Positions 17,823-26,231 of a stretch of DNA of 64,000 bases are shown here, piece after piece; position 1 is the first letter of the stretch, and each line of letters opens with the position of its first letter. Origin of the DNA: Caproicibacterium sp. BJN0003 (lineage in GTDB: Bacteria; Bacillota; Clostridia; Oscillospirales; Acutalibacteraceae); NCBI RefSeq assembly GCF_026314295.1, contig NZ_CP111108.1:992001-1056000 (forward strand), read 5' to 3'. A program made the translations under genes and the position numbers. The notes under the pieces were generated by a model. It saw only the letters and a program-made list of their open reading frames with translations, was not told the origin of the DNA and made no database searches.

Positions 17823-19574
17823 TTACCGCAATTTAATGTGGATCTCCCGCAGCTGTTGTTCGGTAACCGTGTTGGGAGAACCCATCATAACGTCCTGTGC
17901 ATTGGAATTCATGGGGAATGCGATGACTTCACGAATATTATCTTCGCCGGTCAAGAGCATTACCATGCGGTCGATTCCAGGTGCCATTCCAGCATGCGGC
18001 GGAGCACCATACTGGAACGCATTATAGAGAGAAGAGAATTTGTTTTTGAGGTCATCCTCGGTATATCCTGCAATCTCGAAGGCTTTTTTCATAATTTCCA
18101 AATCATGATTGCGCACGGCACCGGAAGAAAGCTCTACGCCATTGCAGACAATATCGTACTGATAGGCGAGAATGTCTTCCGGGGCTTTATGAAGAAGGTC
18201 ATCCATACCGCCTTGCGGCATCGAGAAGGGATTGTGCGTGAAGATATATTTTCCGGTTTCCTCGTCAATTTCGTACATTGGAAAATCAACGATATAGCAG
18301 AGTTCATAGCGACTTTCATCGATCAAATGCAGACGTTCGCCGAGCTCTGTGCGAATCTGGCCTGCCAGCTTTGGAGCGAAGTCTTTATCGTCCGCAATAA
18401 AGAAGATAACGTCTCCCTTTTTCAGACCGGAACGCTTGATCATTTCTGCACGCTGCTCTTCGGTTAAAAACTTATCGATTGGGCCTTTAAAGGAGCCATC
18501 CTCCATCGCTTCGATATAACCAAGGCCTTTCATGCCGATAGAAAGAGCAAATTTCAGCATCTGCTCAAAAAAGCTGCGGGACTGTTTGACGCAGTCAGGA
18601 ACTGTGATGGAGCGTACACATTTGCCGCGAAATGGTTTAAAGGCAGTCTCTTTAAAGAGATCAGAGAGATCGACAATCAAAAGAGGATTGCGCAGGTCAG
18701 GCTTGTCTGTACCGTAGCGCAGCATGCTTTCTTCATAGGGAATCCGCTTAAAAGGAGCAGGGGAGACTGTTTTTCCATTGCCGAATTTGCAGAAAGTAGG
18801 ATAGAGAACATCCTCAGCTACTTTAAAGACATCTTCCTGAGTGGCAAAAGCCATTTCAAAATCAAGCTGATAAAATTCTCCGGGGGAGCGGTCAGCTCTC
18901 GCATCTTCATCGCGGAAGCAGGGAGCAACTTGGAAGTACCGGTCAAATCCGGAAACCATCAAAAGCTGTTTAAAAATCTGCGGAGCCTGCGGCAGCGCAT
19001 AAAATTTTCCTTGATGTTTACGGCTTGGAATTAAATAATCTCGGGCACCTTCCGGAGAAGAGGCGGAGAGAATCGGCGTCTGCAGTTCCAAAAATCCCAG
19101 TTCTGTCATTCGCTGACGAAGATAGGAAATGATTTTACTGCGCAGAATAATGTTGTCGTGCACTTTTGGATTGCGCAGATCCAGATAGCGATATTTTAAA
19201 CGTACATCTTCTTTTGTGTCGCGACTCTGAGAGACTTCAAAAGGAAGATTCGGCAGGCATTTTCCGAGGACGGTAAGACTATCCACTTTGATCTCTACGG
19301 TACCGGTTGGGATCTTTGGATTAATGGTATCCTGATCTCGGAGAACTACGGTTCCGCCAGCAGTAAGACTGCATTCTTTATTGACTTCTTTGAGCATTGC
19401 TTCATCGTGGACAACAATCTGTACAACGCCGCTTTGGTCGCGCAGATCTAAAAATTGAACACCGCCGTGGTCACGAATGTTTTCCACCCATCCGGCAACA
19501 CGAACCTGTTTTCCAATTTCGGATTCCAGAATTTCGCCGCAAGCGTGAGTGCGATATTTGTTTTGGCAGATCAT
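17823..19574 (-). CDS. aspS: Aspartyl-tRNA synthetase
   Basis: 583-residue class IIb synthetase of the bacterial type. Order: N-terminal OB-fold anticodon domain (RVAGWVENIRDHGGVQFLDL), class II motif 2 (FRDEDARADRSPGEFYQLD), a GAD insertion in the middle, and motif 3 (GAPPHAGMAPGIDRMVMLL). It charges tRNA-Asp. The same transcript carries gatCAB, so it may be the non-discriminating form that also makes Asp-tRNA(Asn) for amidation. That depends on whether the genome lacks AsnRS, which cannot be seen here. Confidence 0.96.
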   Translation of the reverse strand: MICQNKYRTHACGEILESEIGKQVRVAGWVENIRDHGGVQFLDLRDQSGVVQIVVHDEAMLKEVNKECSLTAGGTVVLRDQDTINPKIPTGTVEIKVDSLTVLGKCLPNLPFEVSQSRDTKEDVRLKYRYLDLRNPKVHDNIILRSKIISYLRQRMTELGFLELQTPILSASSPEGARDYLIPSRKHQGKFYALPQAPQIFKQLLMVSGFDRYFQVAPCFRDEDARADRSPGEFYQLDFEMAFATQEDVFKVAEDVLYPTFCKFGNGKTVSPAPFKRIPYEESMLRYGTDKPDLRNPLLIVDLSDLFKETAFKPFRGKCVRSITVPDCVKQSRSFFEQMLKFALSIGMKGLGYIEAMEDGSFKGPIDKFLTEEQRAEMIKRSGLKKGDVIFFIADDKDFAPKLAGQIRTELGERLHLIDESRYELCYIVDFPMYEIDEETGKYIFTHNPFSMPQGGMDDLLHKAPEDILAYQYDIVCNGVELSSGAVRNHDLEIMKKAFEIAGYTEDDLKNKFSSLYNAFQYGAPPHAGMAPGIDRMVMLLTGEDNIREVIAFPMNSNAQDVMMGSPNTVTEQQLREIHIKLR

Positions 19575-19651
19575 CTATTCTTACTCCTCATGCTGATTTA
19601 TTTGCCTACATATTGTAGCATTTTCTTTTACAAAATATTTCATAGATACTT

Positions 19652-19680
19652 ATTATACTATGAAAAAAATCTTCAATCAA
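19652..19680 (-). promoter_or_regulatory. Promoter of aspS
   Basis: On the minus strand: TTGATT (19680-19675), 17-base spacer, TATAAT (19657-19652). The leader is about 70 bases, too short for a T-box. Confidence 0.7.
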
Positions 19681-19755
19681 GGCTTTTTCGGGATAACAAG
19701 AGGAAAAGGAGCTTCTTTTTGGCTGTTTCTATCCATTAAAAAGAAAAACGTTTGA

Positions 19756-21126
19756 TTATTTATACAAAATTTTGTTCCATGCGCGTCCTAATGCTTTTAC
19801 GGCAGGAACAATTTCTTCTTGTGGAATTCCTGCAAAACTCAGAAGGATCGTTCCGCTTTGCCCGGGAAGAACCCGGACGCTTTCGGCTGCCGCAAGTTCT
19901 ACAAGGCGCGGAACAGAAGGGGCGTTTTTAAGTCGGATCACTGCATAGAGTGGAATCTCCTGTAATGAAATGTCAGCAAAATCTCCAAACTGTGTTTTTA
20001 AAGATTGCTGTAAAAGTTCACTCTTTTGTGCATAAACTTTTCTTAGCCGCCGCAGATGACGCTGCATCTGGCCGCTTTTAATATAATCGGAAAGAGCAAG
20101 CTGCTCAATACGGGAAGCAGTTTGATTATAATGCCCAACTCGTTCCAGGTAGGTGGGCAGCAGCGCGGAAGGAAGTACCATGTAACTAATTCGGACACTT
20201 GGAAGCAGAAGCTTTGAAAAAGAACCGAGATAGATGACTTTGCCGCCGTTTCCCATTCCCTGCATTGCACTGATCGGGCGGGCACGGTAGCGAAGTTCTC
20301 CGTTATAGTCGTCTTCGATAATTAAGCCATCGGTCTCTTTTGCCCATTGAAGAAGTTCCTGCCGACGCAAAAGGGGAATTGGTTGCCCAGATTGCGGACG
20401 GCTGGAGGGGGTTACATATAATAGACGAACACTGCTCTCATAAAGGTCAGAAATTTTCGGGCCGTTTTTATCTGCAGAAAGTTTGATGACACCAATTCCA
20501 CAATCTGAAAAGACTTGTTCAGCCTGTAAAAAGCCAGGAGACTCCATGGAGACGGCGCCAACTTTTCCCTGTAGAAGTCCGCAGAGCAGATATAAAAGCG
20601 GCTGTGTACCGGCACCAATCACGATTTGTTCGGTATTACAGATCACACCGCGCGCTTCATAGGTATAGTCTCGCAGAGCTTGCCGCAGCGGTAATTCTCC
20701 CTGATGCTCACCGTAACGGACCAAAACTTCATGGCGGTTCAGATAGTCCCGAATATGCTTGCGCCAAGCTTTAAGATCGGCACAGTCACTGTCCACTGAT
20801 TCTGCACCAAAATTGTAACGATAGAAAGGGGCAGAGGAAGTATCAGAAAGGATAGGCGGTTTTACAGGTCTTTGCCCGCCTGCCGCCAATACATAATAGC
20901 CGCTTTGCGGTTTTGCTTTGAGATAACCTTCTACACAGAGCTGCTGATAAGCAGCTTCGACCGTAGTACGGCTCAGAGAGAGATCCTCACACAAAACGCG
21001 GATAGAGGGGAGCTTTTGTCCCGGACGAAGTGCTCCGTTAGCCGTTGCCTGCTTAATTTGATCATATAATTGCTGATATAGCGGAACTTTTCCGTTGCGC
21101 TTTAATTTCATATTGTCATAAAACAT
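19756..21126 (-). CDS. MocR/PdxR-type regulator (GntR HTH plus aminotransferase-like domain)
   Basis: 456 residues. A GntR winged helix at 10-75 (PLYQQLYDQIKQ, LPSIRVLCEDLSLSRTTVEA) is fused to a fold-type I aminotransferase domain. The PLP Lys is probably in GSFSKLLLPSVRISY. MocR proteins of this layout sense pyridoxal phosphate and often control vitamin B6 genes. The divergent ECF S-component supports that role here. The 117-base shared region holds an inverted ACTGTGC (21151) / GCACAGT (21182) pair, a possible operator. GGTGA lies five bases before the ATG. Confidence 0.85.
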   Translation of the reverse strand: MFYDNMKLKRNGKVPLYQQLYDQIKQATANGALRPGQKLPSIRVLCEDLSLSRTTVEAAYQQLCVEGYLKAKPQSGYYVLAAGGQRPVKPPILSDTSSAPFYRYNFGAESVDSDCADLKAWRKHIRDYLNRHEVLVRYGEHQGELPLRQALRDYTYEARGVICNTEQIVIGAGTQPLLYLLCGLLQGKVGAVSMESPGFLQAEQVFSDCGIGVIKLSADKNGPKISDLYESSVRLLYVTPSSRPQSGQPIPLLRRQELLQWAKETDGLIIEDDYNGELRYRARPISAMQGMGNGGKVIYLGSFSKLLLPSVRISYMVLPSALLPTYLERVGHYNQTASRIEQLALSDYIKSGQMQRHLRRLRKVYAQKSELLQQSLKTQFGDFADISLQEIPLYAVIRLKNAPSVPRLVELAAAESVRVLPGQSGTILLSFAGIPQEEIVPAVKALGRAWNKILYK

Positions 21127-21258
21127 TTTTTCACCTACAAACTGTGCATATTAAATTTTTAATAATTGTAGCTTTCTAAAAGCACAGTCGCCGAATATAA
21201 TAGTACCATTCTAGTAAGAAGAAGTAAAGGACCAAAACAGGAAATGAGGGAGAACAAC

Positions 21259-21999
21259 ATGGAACAACATGCACAAACACAAAAGAAGACTTTAATTGGT
21301 TATGTAATGGCAGCTCTATTTGCGATTGGAGCAGCTGTTGCGGGGAGTATGATGCAGCTTTGGCTGGCACTGCCGTTAGGGCTGATAGCAGTATTTTTGC
21401 TGATTGCTTCCATCTCCTTGAGAAATCTTCAGTATAATATTACAGGAAAAGACATGACCAGTAATCTTGCATTTACGGGATTGCTTGCGGCGGTTGTTTT
21501 GGCTGGGTTTTTCCTCAGCATTAAATTTCCTTTGATGGGTACGAAAGCACAGGTCGGTTTCGGAAATGTCTTTTGTGTTTTGGCAGGCCTTGTCCTTGGA
21601 CCGGTTTATGGAGGATTTGCGGCAGGAATCGGTGGATTCTTTTATGATTTGCTCACCGGTTGGGCGGATTCCAGTTTGGTTACGTTTGCATTGAAATTTT
21701 TGATGGCGTTTATTACAGGACTAATTACCTGGGGGGTTCATGGAGATCAGAAGCCGACTTTAAAACGAATTATTCCGGCAGCGATCGTTGGATCTCTTGC
21801 GCAGTGCCTGTTGTATTTAGGGCATGGTTGGCTGGAAGCAATTCTGCTTGGAAATCCGGAAGATGCAATTAAGTATATTATGGGTGTAAAAGTAGCGGTA
21901 ACACTTGTAAATGCAGCGATTGCCGATGTTGTAGCGATTCCGCTTTTTGAGGCGATTCGTTCGGCGCTAAAACGGAGCCATTTGGCTTTTAATCGTTAA
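21259..21999 (+). CDS. ECF transporter S component, probable vitamin B6 uptake
   Basis: 246-residue membrane protein with about six hydrophobic helices. The features LAGLVLGPVYGGFAAGIGGF and FALKFLMAFITGLITWG fit the substrate-binding subunit of energy-coupling-factor transporters, which work with a shared EcfAA'T module encoded elsewhere. The start is the ATG at 21259, with GAGGGAG seven bases upstream. A nearer ATG at 21244 would overlap that site. Substrate is inferred only from divergent pairing with a MocR gene, as seen for predicted pyridoxine transporters. A TATAAT at 21196-21201 may be its -10 box. Confidence 0.8.
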   Translation: MEQHAQTQKKTLIGYVMAALFAIGAAVAGSMMQLWLALPLGLIAVFLLIASISLRNLQYNITGKDMTSNLAFTGLLAAVVLAGFFLSIKFPLMGTKAQVGFGNVFCVLAGLVLGPVYGGFAAGIGGFFYDLLTGWADSSLVTFALKFLMAFITGLITWGVHGDQKPTLKRIIPAAIVGSLAQCLLYLGHGWLEAILLGNPEDAIKYIMGVKVAVTLVNAAIADVVAIPLFEAIRSALKRSHLAFNR

Positions 22000-22004
22000 A
22001 AACG

Positions 22005-22052
22005 TGAAAACAATAAAAAGGGCTGATTTTAAATCAGCCCTTTTTGATTGTT
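22005..22052. terminator. Long bidirectional terminator
   Basis: AAAAAGGGCTGATTT pairs with AAATCAGCCCTTTTT. The outer GAAAACAAT/ATTGTTTTC arms extend the stem. It serves the converging ECF and pseudouridine synthase genes. Confidence 0.9.
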
Positions 22053-22055
22053 TTC

Positions 22056-23030
22056 TTAGAGTTTCTTTCCTTTTTTCCAGTGTTCAAAGTCTTGAAGAAA
22101 CCAAATTTCCGAAGCTGTAAATTCTTGTCCATTTAGAGAATTCAGAATGCTGGCATCTGTTGAAAAATCGAATCGGAGTTTATAAGAATAAAGAGCCTGA
22201 TAGGGAAGTCCAAACCGTTTGTTGATTGTGTTGGTGCCGTATTTTCCATCTCCAATCAATGGATGACCAATGCTTGCAAGGTGAGCACGAATTTGATGGG
22301 TACGGCCGGTTAGAAGTTCCACTTCCAAAAGTGAAACATCCGGGGCTTCGTCCAGCACTCGGTAGCGGGTACGAATCATTTTCCCTTCTGGGAGCGGCTT
22401 ATTGCTGATGTAGACGCGATTCTGAGATTCGTTCTTTTGCAGATATCCTTCCAGGGTATCCTCTTTTTTCTTCATATGGCCATAAACAAGGCATAAATAT
22501 AGTTTCGTCAATTCCCGATCTTTTACTTTTTGATTCATGATACGCAGTGATTCTGAATTTTTAGCAGCCATTACGATGCCGCCGGTATTTCGGTCGATTC
22601 GATTAATTAAAGCGGGCGCGAAGGAGTTTTCTCCTCTTGGGTCATATTCGCCGGTAGCATAGAGATGATGCTGTACGCGGGCGATCAGAGAATCAAAATG
22701 ATAATGTTCGTCTGGGTGTACGATCAGACCTGGCTTTTTATCGAGCAGCATTAGATTTTGGTCTTCATAAAGAATCTTTAGTTTATCTGGAGCTTTCAAA
22801 AAATCAAAAGGCTGTTCTGATTGCTGGAAAAATTCATCTTTCAGATACATTTCCAGCACATCTCCTTCTTTTAGACGGGTGCTGATTTCACATCGCTTTC
22901 GATTGAGTTTGATATCCTTTTTTCGAATACTTTTATAAAGCATGGACTGCGGCAGATTTGGATAAGTTTTGGTCAAAAATTTGTCTAGCCGTTGTTCTGC
23001 ATCGTTTTTCTGAATGGTGACGCTTTTCAT
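22056..23030 (-). CDS. RluA-family ribosomal RNA pseudouridine synthase
   Basis: 324 residues. An N-terminal S4 RNA-binding domain (AEQRLDKFLTKTYPNLPQSM) is followed by a pseudouridine synthase domain. The catalytic Asp is in LINRIDRNTGGIVMAAKN, the RluA form of HRLDxxTSG with Asn at the first position. GRTHQIRAHLASIGHPLIGD is the other family signature. It isomerises uridines in 23S rRNA (RluC/RluD group), but the exact site is not predictable. The start is the ATG at 23030 after GGAGGAAATTC. The upstream in-frame extension lacks a site. Confidence 0.92.
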   Translation of the reverse strand: MKSVTIQKNDAEQRLDKFLTKTYPNLPQSMLYKSIRKKDIKLNRKRCEISTRLKEGDVLEMYLKDEFFQQSEQPFDFLKAPDKLKILYEDQNLMLLDKKPGLIVHPDEHYHFDSLIARVQHHLYATGEYDPRGENSFAPALINRIDRNTGGIVMAAKNSESLRIMNQKVKDRELTKLYLCLVYGHMKKKEDTLEGYLQKNESQNRVYISNKPLPEGKMIRTRYRVLDEAPDVSLLEVELLTGRTHQIRAHLASIGHPLIGDGKYGTNTINKRFGLPYQALYSYKLRFDFSTDASILNSLNGQEFTASEIWFLQDFEHWKKGKKL

Positions 23031-23133
23031 GAATTTCCTCCTCGATATTGATCGACAGAAATATTTTTGTAAAAATACTCTTTTATCATACCACATGAGA
23101 AAAATAAGAAAAAGGATAAAATGAGGAAAAAAC

Positions 23134-23162
23134 TTTTCAAAAGGGAGAAAGTAGGATATAAT
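23134..23162 (+). promoter_or_regulatory. Promoter of pyrE-radC
   Basis: TTTTCA (23134-23139), 17-base spacer, TATAAT (23157-23162). It overlaps an upstream ATG, which helps place the pyrE start downstream at 23206. Confidence 0.65.
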
Positions 23163-23205
23163 GAAAAATCAGAAACAGAAATCGAATAAAGGAGCGTATA
23201 AGCGT

Positions 23206-23784
23206 ATGATTACAGAGGCACAGATCACAGAGATATTAAAAGAGACCGGCGCCTTTCTAGAGGGACATTTTCTCTTATCTTCCGGTAGACATTCGAATGC
23301 GTACTGCCAGATGGCAAAACTGCAGCAATATCCGGCAAAAGCAGCTGAAGTTTTGGCGCCCGTTGCAGAGAAGCTCAAAAAGATGAATGTGGATGTCGTA
23401 GTCGGACCTGCCATGGGTGGAATTGTCTATGCGTATGAAATTGGATGTCAAATCGGAAAATGTGCCATTTTTACCGAGCGTGTCGATAATATCATGACGC
23501 TGCGTCGCGGCTTTGAAATTCATGAAGGAGAACGCTGCCTCATCATGGAAGATGTTGTAACGACCGGAAAATCCAGTTTGGAGACGGCGAAAATTATTGA
23601 AGATCATGGTGGGATTGTTTTGGGAATTGCCTGTGTGGTGGATCGTAGTAAGGGTACTTCTCCATTGCCGGTTGTTGCCAGTGCTTTGCAGTTGGATTTG
23701 CCAAACTGGGCGCCGGAAGATTGTCCGCTTTGTAAGGAGGGAGCCGGTGAACCTGTTAAACCGGGCAGCCGGAAAATGAAATGA
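23206..23784 (+). CDS. pyrE: Orotate phosphoribosyltransferase
   Basis: 192-residue type I phosphoribosyltransferase that joins orotate and PRPP in pyrimidine synthesis. The PRPP loop IMEDVVTTGKSSLETA is near residue 115. FLLSSGRHSNAY and GPAMGGIVYAYEIG are the substrate-side motifs, and a Cys pair (CPLCKEG) lies near the C-terminus. The start is the ATG at 23206 after AAAGGAG. An ATG at 23161 lies within the promoter -10 box. No other pyr genes adjoin. Its stop overlaps the radC start in ATGA. Confidence 0.93.
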   Translation: MITEAQITEILKETGAFLEGHFLLSSGRHSNAYCQMAKLQQYPAKAAEVLAPVAEKLKKMNVDVVVGPAMGGIVYAYEIGCQIGKCAIFTERVDNIMTLRRGFEIHEGERCLIMEDVVTTGKSSLETAKIIEDHGGIVLGIACVVDRSKGTSPLPVVASALQLDLPNWAPEDCPLCKEGAGEPVKPGSRKMK

Positions 23785-24527
23785 CAGGGAAAACATCTCC
23801 TAAGAACCCTCATGCAGGCCATCGGGAACGAATGCGGGAGCGGTATCGTAAAGAAGGCATTGAAGGTTTCGCAGAGCATGAAGTATTGGAAATGATGCTC
23901 TTTTATTGTGAGCGCTGCAGCGATACCAATGCACTTTCTCATCGCCTTTTGGAACGTTTCGGTTCTCTTTCCGGCGTGTTAGATGCTCCGGAGCAGGAAC
24001 TGCGTAAGGTAAAAGGAATCGGAGAAGTAGCGATTACTTTCTTTAAACAACTTCCCGATTTTTATCGTTGTTATCAGATTAGTGCTTCCAAGGCACCTAG
24101 AATTTATAATTATGCGGAAGCCGGGCGCCTTTTCTTAAATCGTTTTCAGGGCATGAAGGAAGAATGCGTGCAGATGATGCTGCTAGACAGTAATCAACGA
24201 ATGCGCTGGTGTGGAATTTTGACAAAAGGCAGCGTAACTGCATCGGCAATTTATATGAAACCTCTTGTAAAAATGGCTGTGCAGTATGATGCGGTGTTTG
24301 CAATTCTTGCGCATAATCATCCCAGCGGAGCAATTTTGCCCTCAAAAGAGGATTTGCAGGTAACGGAGGCGGTGCGTGATGCGCTCCGTACAGTGGAAGT
24401 AACTTTGGCGGATCATATTATTGTCGCCGGAGATCAATTTTTATCTTTACATGATGGTGGTTATTTTGATCGTTTGTTTGAAGTTTGTCCTTTAGGAAAA
24501 GTAGCAGATTCAAAAGAATCCGATTGA
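23781..24527 (+). CDS. radC: RadC/JAB-domain protein
   Basis: 248 residues. An N-terminal helix-hairpin-helix region (LRKVKGIGEVAITFF near residue 75) precedes a JAMM-type metal-binding domain with HNHPSGAILPSKED near residue 175 and a final GDQFLSLHDGGYF. RadC proteins were once linked to DNA repair. The JAMM fold suggests a metal-dependent hydrolase, but the substrate is unsettled. It is coupled to pyrE by a 4-base overlap. Confidence 0.9.
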   Translation: MTGKTSPKNPHAGHRERMRERYRKEGIEGFAEHEVLEMMLFYCERCSDTNALSHRLLERFGSLSGVLDAPEQELRKVKGIGEVAITFFKQLPDFYRCYQISASKAPRIYNYAEAGRLFLNRFQGMKEECVQMMLLDSNQRMRWCGILTKGSVTASAIYMKPLVKMAVQYDAVFAILAHNHPSGAILPSKEDLQVTEAVRDALRTVEVTLADHIIVAGDQFLSLHDGGYFDRLFEVCPLGKVADSKESD

Positions 24528-24530
24528 TCA

Positions 24531-24569
24531 TAAAAAGGCTTGCTAAACATCGTTAGCAAGCCTTTTTTG
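24531..24569 (+). terminator. Terminator after radC
   Basis: AAAAAGGCTTGCTAA pairs with TTAGCAAGCCTTTTTT. Confidence 0.88.
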
Positions 24570-24634
24570 TTTGTTGATTTTAAAATAGAATCAGTGTAAT
24601 TGTAATAAAAACGCAAAAAATATCGAGAAACCTC

Positions 24635-24662
24635 TTGACATTCTTCTAGTATTTGGTATAAT
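24635..24662 (+). promoter_or_regulatory. Promoter of the tRNA-Gln/tRNA-Pro pair
   Basis: TTGACA (24635-24640), 16-base spacer, TATAAT (24657-24662), 25 bases before tRNA-Gln. Confidence 0.88.
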
Positions 24663-24687
24663 AAATATCGCTGTTTCCAGTAAATAT

Positions 24688-24761
24688 TGCGGAATTGTGT
24701 AAAGGTAGCACGACAGACTCTGACTCTGTTTGTGAGGGTTCGAATCCTTCTTCCGCAGCCA
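24688..24761 (+). tRNA. tRNA-Gln (CTG)
   Basis: 74 nucleotides with encoded CCA. Acceptor TGCGGAA/TTCCGCA, anticodon loop CTCTGAC closed by ACAGA/TCTGT, anticodon CTG (reads CAG), T arm GGTTCGAATCC. If this organism lacks GlnRS, the GatCAB enzyme encoded upstream would make its Gln-tRNA. Confidence 0.95.
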
Positions 24762-24793
24762 AAGAGCCCCAGAGTTTTTGGGGCTATCTTTTT

Positions 24794-24870
<77 letters not shown>

Positions 24871-24873
24871 GAT

Positions 24874-24942
24874 TTTAAGAGCCGAAAAACCGCATTGGAA
24901 AGCCAATATAAGGCTTTTTGATGCGGTTTTTCTTATATCATT
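24874..24942 (+). terminator. Terminator after tRNA-Pro, copy A of a direct repeat
   Basis: AAAAACCGCAT pairs with ATGCGGTTTTT around an inner hairpin. About 69 bases of this region recur with few changes at 26351-26417. Confidence 0.8.
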
Positions 24943-25094
24943 CTTTCATGAAGAAACACGCACAATAATGATAAAAATTAAAAATACGTGAGTCTAAATA
25001 TATTTTGCATTATGTTATAAATGAGAAATAAGTCCACCGGGAAAACTTTCTTTTTTGTTATGGATTCGATCTTTGATCTAATAACAATGATGTT

Positions 25095-25529
25095 TTAGCT
25101 ATGTTTTTCGTAATGAATATTAACAAGCAGCGCAACAATAAATAATATACAAAGCACAACACATAAAGTTAGTGAAACGATAAGAAAAATCTGTGTTTTA
25201 AATACTCCATACAAAGCTAAGCAGATAAAACAACCTGCGCATAGAATGTAATTCAATAATTTTAGTGTCAATCGACTGCTTTTCATCGTTATGTAGATAT
25301 CCCGTTCGTCAGTGCTGTCTGCAAGATGTTCCAAAGCTCCTTTTCGTGAAAAGGCAAGGGAATAGTTTATTGTGGTCACGACAATTAGAAAAACTCCAGC
25401 AATCAGAAAGCGCCACTCGAATTTTATGAACAATCCCACCAAACAAACAATGGCAAGAATGGTACTTATACAGCCATACACAAAGTTACTTTGACTTTTT
25501 ATTTTCGGCAGATCTCTTTTTTCAGACAT
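25095..25529 (-). CDS. Membrane protein with DERD motif, distal gene of the XRE module
   Basis: 144 residues with four hydrophobic segments in two pairs (about 18-36, 40-60, 90-110, 115-140) and a cytoplasmic loop carrying STDERDIYITMKSS between them. The D(E)R(D/N) loop resembles that of DUF2178-like two-pair membrane proteins, and its neighbour has DLDERNHLIRLKSKS at the same place, so the two are probably paralogues. It is the last of three minus-strand genes headed by an XRE regulator, 15 bases from the preceding gene. Function unknown. Confidence 0.7.
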   Translation of the reverse strand: MSEKRDLPKIKSQSNFVYGCISTILAIVCLVGLFIKFEWRFLIAGVFLIVVTTINYSLAFSRKGALEHLADSTDERDIYITMKSSRLTLKLLNYILCAGCFICLALYGVFKTQIFLIVSLTLCVVLCILFIVALLVNIHYEKHS

Positions 25530-25544
25530 AAAATTTGTCCTCCT

Positions 25545-25961
25545 TTAAGTGTGCTTTTCATAATAAATACTAGAGATAATCTCAGTTATCATCGAAATGT
25601 TGAAACCAAAGTTCAGACCAACTCCAGCGTAAGTAAGAAATGGTTCTTTTGCGATAGTACCCAGAAACATAAAAGCAATCATCAAGATAAAACAGACTAT
25701 CTGTGTAACATTAAATGCATTGCTTTTCGACTTCAATCGAATCAAATGATTCCTTTCATCCAGATCATCAACCTTATCTTGCTTTGACATTTGATACGAT
25801 GTACTTCTCCGTATTTCATCCATTCCGAAGAGAAACAATGCGATCATTAATAAAATTGACTTAATATCAAATGTTTTAAAAATACAGCACAATAACAGTG
25901 CTAAGCTTAAAAGAAATGAAGTTATTCCTGAAATGAAAGATTTTTTGTTATAAATTTTCAT
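25545..25961 (-). CDS. Membrane protein with DERN motif, middle gene of the XRE module
   Basis: 138 residues with four predicted membrane helices in two pairs and a central DLDERNHLIRLKSKS loop. The C-terminus SIYYEKHT closely matches the HYEKHS end of the next gene, which supports a paralogous pair. Its start overlaps the end of the XRE gene by 14 bases, so the two are coupled. Small HTH/DER-loop membrane-protein modules are common in Clostridia, but their role is not known to me. Confidence 0.7.
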   Translation of the reverse strand: MKIYNKKSFISGITSFLLSLALLLCCIFKTFDIKSILLMIALFLFGMDEIRRSTSYQMSKQDKVDDLDERNHLIRLKSKSNAFNVTQIVCFILMIAFMFLGTIAKEPFLTYAGVGLNFGFNISMITEIISSIYYEKHT

Positions 25962-26178
25962 ATTGTTTATCTTCGAACTCCTTATTTTCTTTTAAACAGC
26001 ATAAATCTTCTACGGTGACCCCAAAGATTTGCGCTATCCGATATGCCAACAGAAGGGAAGGACTATACTTTCCTGTTTCAATAGAAATAATGGTGCGTGA
26101 AGAAACATGGACCAAGCTAGCTAACTGCTGTTGGGTTAACTCGGCTGAAGTGCGAAGTTCTTTTACTCGTGTTTTCAT
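25948..26178 (-). CDS. XRE-family helix-turn-helix regulator
   Basis: 76-residue single-domain repressor-type protein: RVKELRTSAELTQQQLASLV then VSSRTIISIETGKYSPSL, a standard Cro/C1 HTH with the SRTIxxIE recognition region. The start is the ATG at 26178 after GAAAGGAAG. A start at 26208 would lie in the operator-like palindrome. It probably represses its own operon by binding the paired TGAAG sites just upstream. The last residues overlap the next gene. Confidence 0.88.
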   Translation of the reverse strand: MKTRVKELRTSAELTQQQLASLVHVSSRTIISIETGKYSPSLLLAYRIAQIFGVTVEDLCCLKENKEFEDKQYENL

Positions 26179-26199
26179 GTGGAACTTCCTTTCACTTAT

Positions 26200-26231
26200 A
26201 TGAAGCATGCTTCATGTGAAGCTGACTTCAT
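26200..26231. promoter_or_regulatory. Tandem operator-like palindromes upstream of the XRE gene
   Basis: Perfect TGAAGCATGCTTCA (26201-26214) is followed two bases later by imperfect TGAAGCTGACTTCA (26217-26230). Two matching palindromes next to an XRE gene suggest its operator. Confidence 0.55.

Noticed and set aside
19575-19690. T-box leader upstream of aspS
   Set aside because: The leader from the promoter to the start is only about 70 bases, with no specifier loop or antiterminator.
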